Virus record (IMG/VR): IMGVR_UViG_3300007611_000283
Coordinates: 1-41,651 of that record
Strand: one strand, 5' to 3'
Length of the DNA: 41,651 bases
DNA from: a virus
This document shows positions 40,945 to 41,651 of the stretch, piece by piece. Made by a program: the position numbers and the translations under genes. Each line of letters starts with the position of its first letter. Within the stretch, counting starts at the first letter, position 1. The notes beneath the pieces were generated by a model. The model did not search any database. It was not told the origin of the DNA and worked only from the letters and a program-made list of their open reading frames with translations.

Positions 40945-41651
40945 TGATTTTACAACAGTTGTTTGAAAATAAAGGAGAGTTTAGGAGTCGTGCTTCTGAA
41001 GAAGCAATGATGGACAAATCTACACTGATGGACTTCAAACAACGGACAGTTCCTGATTGGGAAATGTTAGATCATAGAATTCTTACTGCAAAATACTTTG
41101 CTAAAAATCACAGACACGCAGTAGAGTTTGTAGATTTTATAAATCGTGTTTCTGAATATATAGATCATTTTGCTGAGGTAACACAGGATGTCGCAGAAGT
41201 TACTGTAAAAACAACAACTTCTGACACCAACAGTCTTACAATACTAGACTTTGCACTTGCTAAGGCGATTGACGATTATGCAAAACAAAACAATATAGAA
41301 CAAGAAAGGATACAGGGCAACTTTGAAGCCGCAGGCGTTGGCATAGTAACAAAACAAAATGCCACTTCGGACGTTCCTGTGGGCGGTGAATATCAGAACG
41401 TAAAAAAACTTTTTCCTAAACAGCGCAAGAAAAAAACAGAAAACTTTGCAGATGGTAAAAAGAAGAATAAAGACAGAGAAATAGGAATACACAGAAGTTC
41501 AGAGGATTTTGCGGTTATAGATTTAAGTAAAAGTGCGGATGGAACATTTTGGTTGAATGGCGTAGATAATACCGACTGGGACACCACTGTCACGACAGGA
41601 CAGGGAGTAGATATGGCATTTGAAATATCTTCTAAAGCAAGGTTGGCTTCA
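40944..41651 (+). CDS. PCD-like protein with targeting peptide (truncated by window edge, GTG start)
   Basis: From GTG at 40944 (overlapping the previous TAG) the frame stays open for 236 codons to the window end. An internal ATG near 41007 is an alternative start. The N-terminus MILQQLFEN has L-F-E at 6-8. Residues 47-115 (AVEFVDFINRVSEYIDHFAE, VTVKTTTSDTNSLTILDFAL) follow the fold pattern of pterin-4a-carbinolamine dehydratase (PCD/DCoH), including the VTVTLTTHD-like strand. The active-site HHP is reduced to a single His75 followed by Phe, so activity is doubtful. A basic linker follows (about 155-175). Probably a virion protein reusing the PCD fold. Confidence 0.6.
   Translation, partial: MILQQLFENKGEFRSRASEEAMMDKSTLMDFKQRTVPDWEMLDHRILTAKYFAKNHRHAVEFVDFINRVSEYIDHFAEVTQDVAEVTVKTTTSDTNSLTILDFALAKAIDDYAKQNNIEQERIQGNFEAAGVGIVTKQNATSDVPVGGEYQNVKKLFPKQRKKKTENFADGKKKNKDREIGIHRSSEDFAVIDLSKSADGTFWLNGVDNTDWDTTVTTGQGVDMAFEISSKARLAS

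Overview
The window looks like a contiguous, gene-dense piece of a T4-like (myovirus-type) tailed phage genome, most plausibly marine. The phage calls rest on a gp44-type clamp loader, a gp31/GroES-like co-chaperonin, PhoH, a UvdE-type repair endonuclease, a MazG-like hydrolase, T4-late-promoter-like octamers of the form (G/A/T)ATAAATA, and a long tail-adhesin cluster. The host should be Gram-negative: the phage carries an M15 endolysin, an inner-membrane/outer-membrane spanin pair with a lipobox, and genes for CMP-KDO, a lipopolysaccharide sugar. No terminase, portal, major capsid, polymerase or tRNA gene was seen here. No gene-free stretch exceeds about 200 bases.

Layout. 1-3251: small unrecognised genes, a DUF3307-like membrane protein, and divergent promoters near 2740. 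3277-5327: a lysine-rich protein and a fibre-like protein. 5328-8909: a sugar module with a sialyltransferase/MptE-like protein, a PTPS-like protein, KdsB, KdsA and a DxD glycosyltransferase. 8928-11154: UvdE, a SAP/HeH-like protein (minus strand), Cu/Zn superoxide dismutase and a zinc-ribbon protein (minus strand). 11222-23891: six adjacent structural/adhesin genes, including one of 2287 codons; several share an N-terminal module. 23891-27102: small phage proteins, an orphan DnaE-palm-like protein, gp31, MazG, DUF2452 and gp44. 27158-28454: an HNH homing endonuclease and a ferredoxin gene broken by a frameshift. 28481-29209: phoH on the minus strand. 29351-30614: two unknown proteins. 30618-32632: a complete lysis cassette that includes a holin-like protein with an EF-hand. 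32676-36939: a proteostasis operon (dnaJ, def, clpA, unknown). 36943-41651: a run of genes whose N-termini look like T4 capsid-targeting peptides; it includes an NMNAT-like enzyme, a cysteine-rich protein and a PCD-like protein.

The strongest unexplained signal is regulatory. At least seven genes have the start codon at, or within one base of, the predicted transcription start. Three have sigma70-like promoters with exactly 6 nt between the -10 box and ATG. Three have a T4-late-like octamer with exactly 5 nt, and one has 4 nt. These genes lack a Shine-Dalgarno sequence, whereas most genes with a longer leader have one. Two starts (dnaJ and the 4494 fibre-like gene) also sit in perfect inverted repeats whose 5' arm overlaps the promoter. 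Read-through transcripts would fold over the start codon and locally initiated ones would not, which is the logic known from T4 genes e, soc and 49.

Functions are read from motifs by eye. No database search or folding calculation was run.
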